From NCBI GenBank assembly GCA_030431945.1, contig JAUIIF010000327.1, forward strand, positions 1-5,654: a DNA stretch of 5,654 bases, written 5' to 3'. The notes under the pieces were generated by a model. The model did not search any database. It worked only from the letters and a program-made list of their open reading frames with translations, and was not told the DNA's origin. This document shows, in pieces, positions 5,047-5,654 of this stretch (position 1 is its first letter; every line of letters starts with the position of its first letter). Position numbers and translations under genes: made by a program. The DNA is from Bacteroidia bacterium (lineage in GTDB: Bacteria; Bacteroidota; Bacteroidia; Chitinophagales; Saprospiraceae).

Positions 5047-5654
5047 ATGGTCAAGTTTGGTTCCCTTCTCCCCGGATTACTGGTTCTTTTTTCCTACTCC
5101 CTGGTTGGTCAGGATACCATCCCTTTCCGCCTTACGCCCCACAATAACCTCGCGGTGCAGGCCGTCCTGAACGGTACCGACACCCTCGATCTAATGCTGC
5201 ATACGGCGGCCAACAGCCTTACCGTCATCAGCGCCGTAGCGGATGATCTGCAGCAGATCACCTGGGAGGAGGAAACGGAAGTCAACAGTTGGGGAGGAAG
5301 TAGTAAGGCACGGTTCAGTAAAGCCAACGTGCTCGAAATTGAAAATCTCCGCTGGGATAGTCTTCCGCTTTGGGAGACGGCGCGGTCCGGGCCCCAGACC
5401 ATGGGAAAGTTCGGGTTAAACCTGTTTAGCGACAGGGCCGTCGAAATCAATTTTGACGAACGACTCCTGATCCTTCACCCCAACCTTCCCGCAGTAACGG
5501 AACTCTACGAAAAACTGCCCCTGGTCGAGAAAGACGGCTTCTTCTTCCTGGAGGGGTCCAGTCAGATAGGGGAACAAAATTTCCCGCAGCTTTTTCTCCT
5601 GCATTCCGGGTACGGCGGCACCATTTTGTACGATGACAACTTTGTTGCCACCAG
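5047..5654 (+). CDS. Secreted aspartyl-protease-like protein with His at both catalytic Asp positions (3' end outside window)
   Basis: The frame opens at ATG 5047 and stays open for 202 codons to the right edge. Residues 1-22 form a signal peptide (hydrophobic LLPGLLVLFSYSLVGQ, probable cleavage near Q22). The rest reads like a two-lobed aspartyl protease of the retropepsin/pepsin type. A strand VQAVLNGTDTLDLMLHTAANSLTV (about 37-60) sits where the first D-T/S-G loop is expected, and FLLHSGYGGTILYDDNF (183-199) where the second is expected. KFGLNLFSDRAVEINFDERLLILH (121-144) resembles the 'G-x-(N/D)-L-F...(V/I)-x-I-(D/N)-F' core between the lobes. In both loops the catalytic Asp is His (H52 in HTAAN, H186 in HSGYGG). 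The protein is therefore probably not a conventional aspartyl protease; it could be a binding protein or use different chemistry. It is likely periplasmic or exported, and is divergent from the type IX-sorted Kelch-like gene. Confidence 0.7.
   Translation, partial: MVKFGSLLPGLLVLFSYSLVGQDTIPFRLTPHNNLAVQAVLNGTDTLDLMLHTAANSLTVISAVADDLQQITWEEETEVNSWGGSSKARFSKANVLEIENLRWDSLPLWETARSGPQTMGKFGLNLFSDRAVEINFDERLLILHPNLPAVTELYEKLPLVEKDGFFFLEGSSQIGEQNFPQLFLLHSGYGGTILYDDNFVAT

Noticed and set aside
5109..5604. Two - strand open frames opposite the aspartyl-protease-like gene.
   Set aside because: The + strand frame has a signal peptide and family-like motifs; the - strand frames are antisense shadows.

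Overview
The window looks like chromosomal DNA from a member of the Bacteroidota, probably the Saprospiria/Lewinella-like branch. The evidence is a secreted protein with a type IX secretion (Por) C-terminal sorting domain, signal peptides ending in '-AQ' or '-GQ', weak or absent Shine-Dalgarno sequences, and a TAnnTTTG-type promoter element. Most genes appear to be slightly over half G+C by eye. The lineage is an inference from style; no rRNA or marker gene is present.

Layout, left to right on the + strand: the C-terminal 148 residues of an M1-family metallopeptidase (3-449); a gap holding a 116-bp GC-rich imperfect palindrome (482-597); a strikingly A+T-rich orphan ORF (627-1097, TTG start) of unknown function; a 368-bp gap with a perfect 13-bp-stem hairpin (1120-1155) and no convincing gene; a small PLDc_N-type membrane protein (1466-1783); and a GT1-family glycosyltransferase of the GTRGD/HHGGSGTT type (1856-3124, GTG start). 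Next come a 165-bp palindromic element with perfect 28-bp terminal inverted repeats (3153-3317) and, on the - strand and convergent with the glycosyltransferase, a secreted Kelch-like protein with a type IX sorting domain (3328-4947). Last, divergent from it, is the 5' part of a secreted protein with aspartyl-protease-like architecture in which both expected catalytic Asp positions read His (5047 to the window end).

The genes do not form an obvious pathway. The theme of the window lies between them. Each of the four + strand genes that end here is followed, 22-32 bp after its stop codon, by a palindromic element. Three of these (starting at 1120, 1815 and 3153) share a 26-bp core with G-U-compatible stem changes. 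The divergent gap 4948-5046 carries a Crp/Fnr-like dyad, placed suitably for control of one or both secreted-protein genes. No tRNA, rRNA, CRISPR array or transposase gene is visible.
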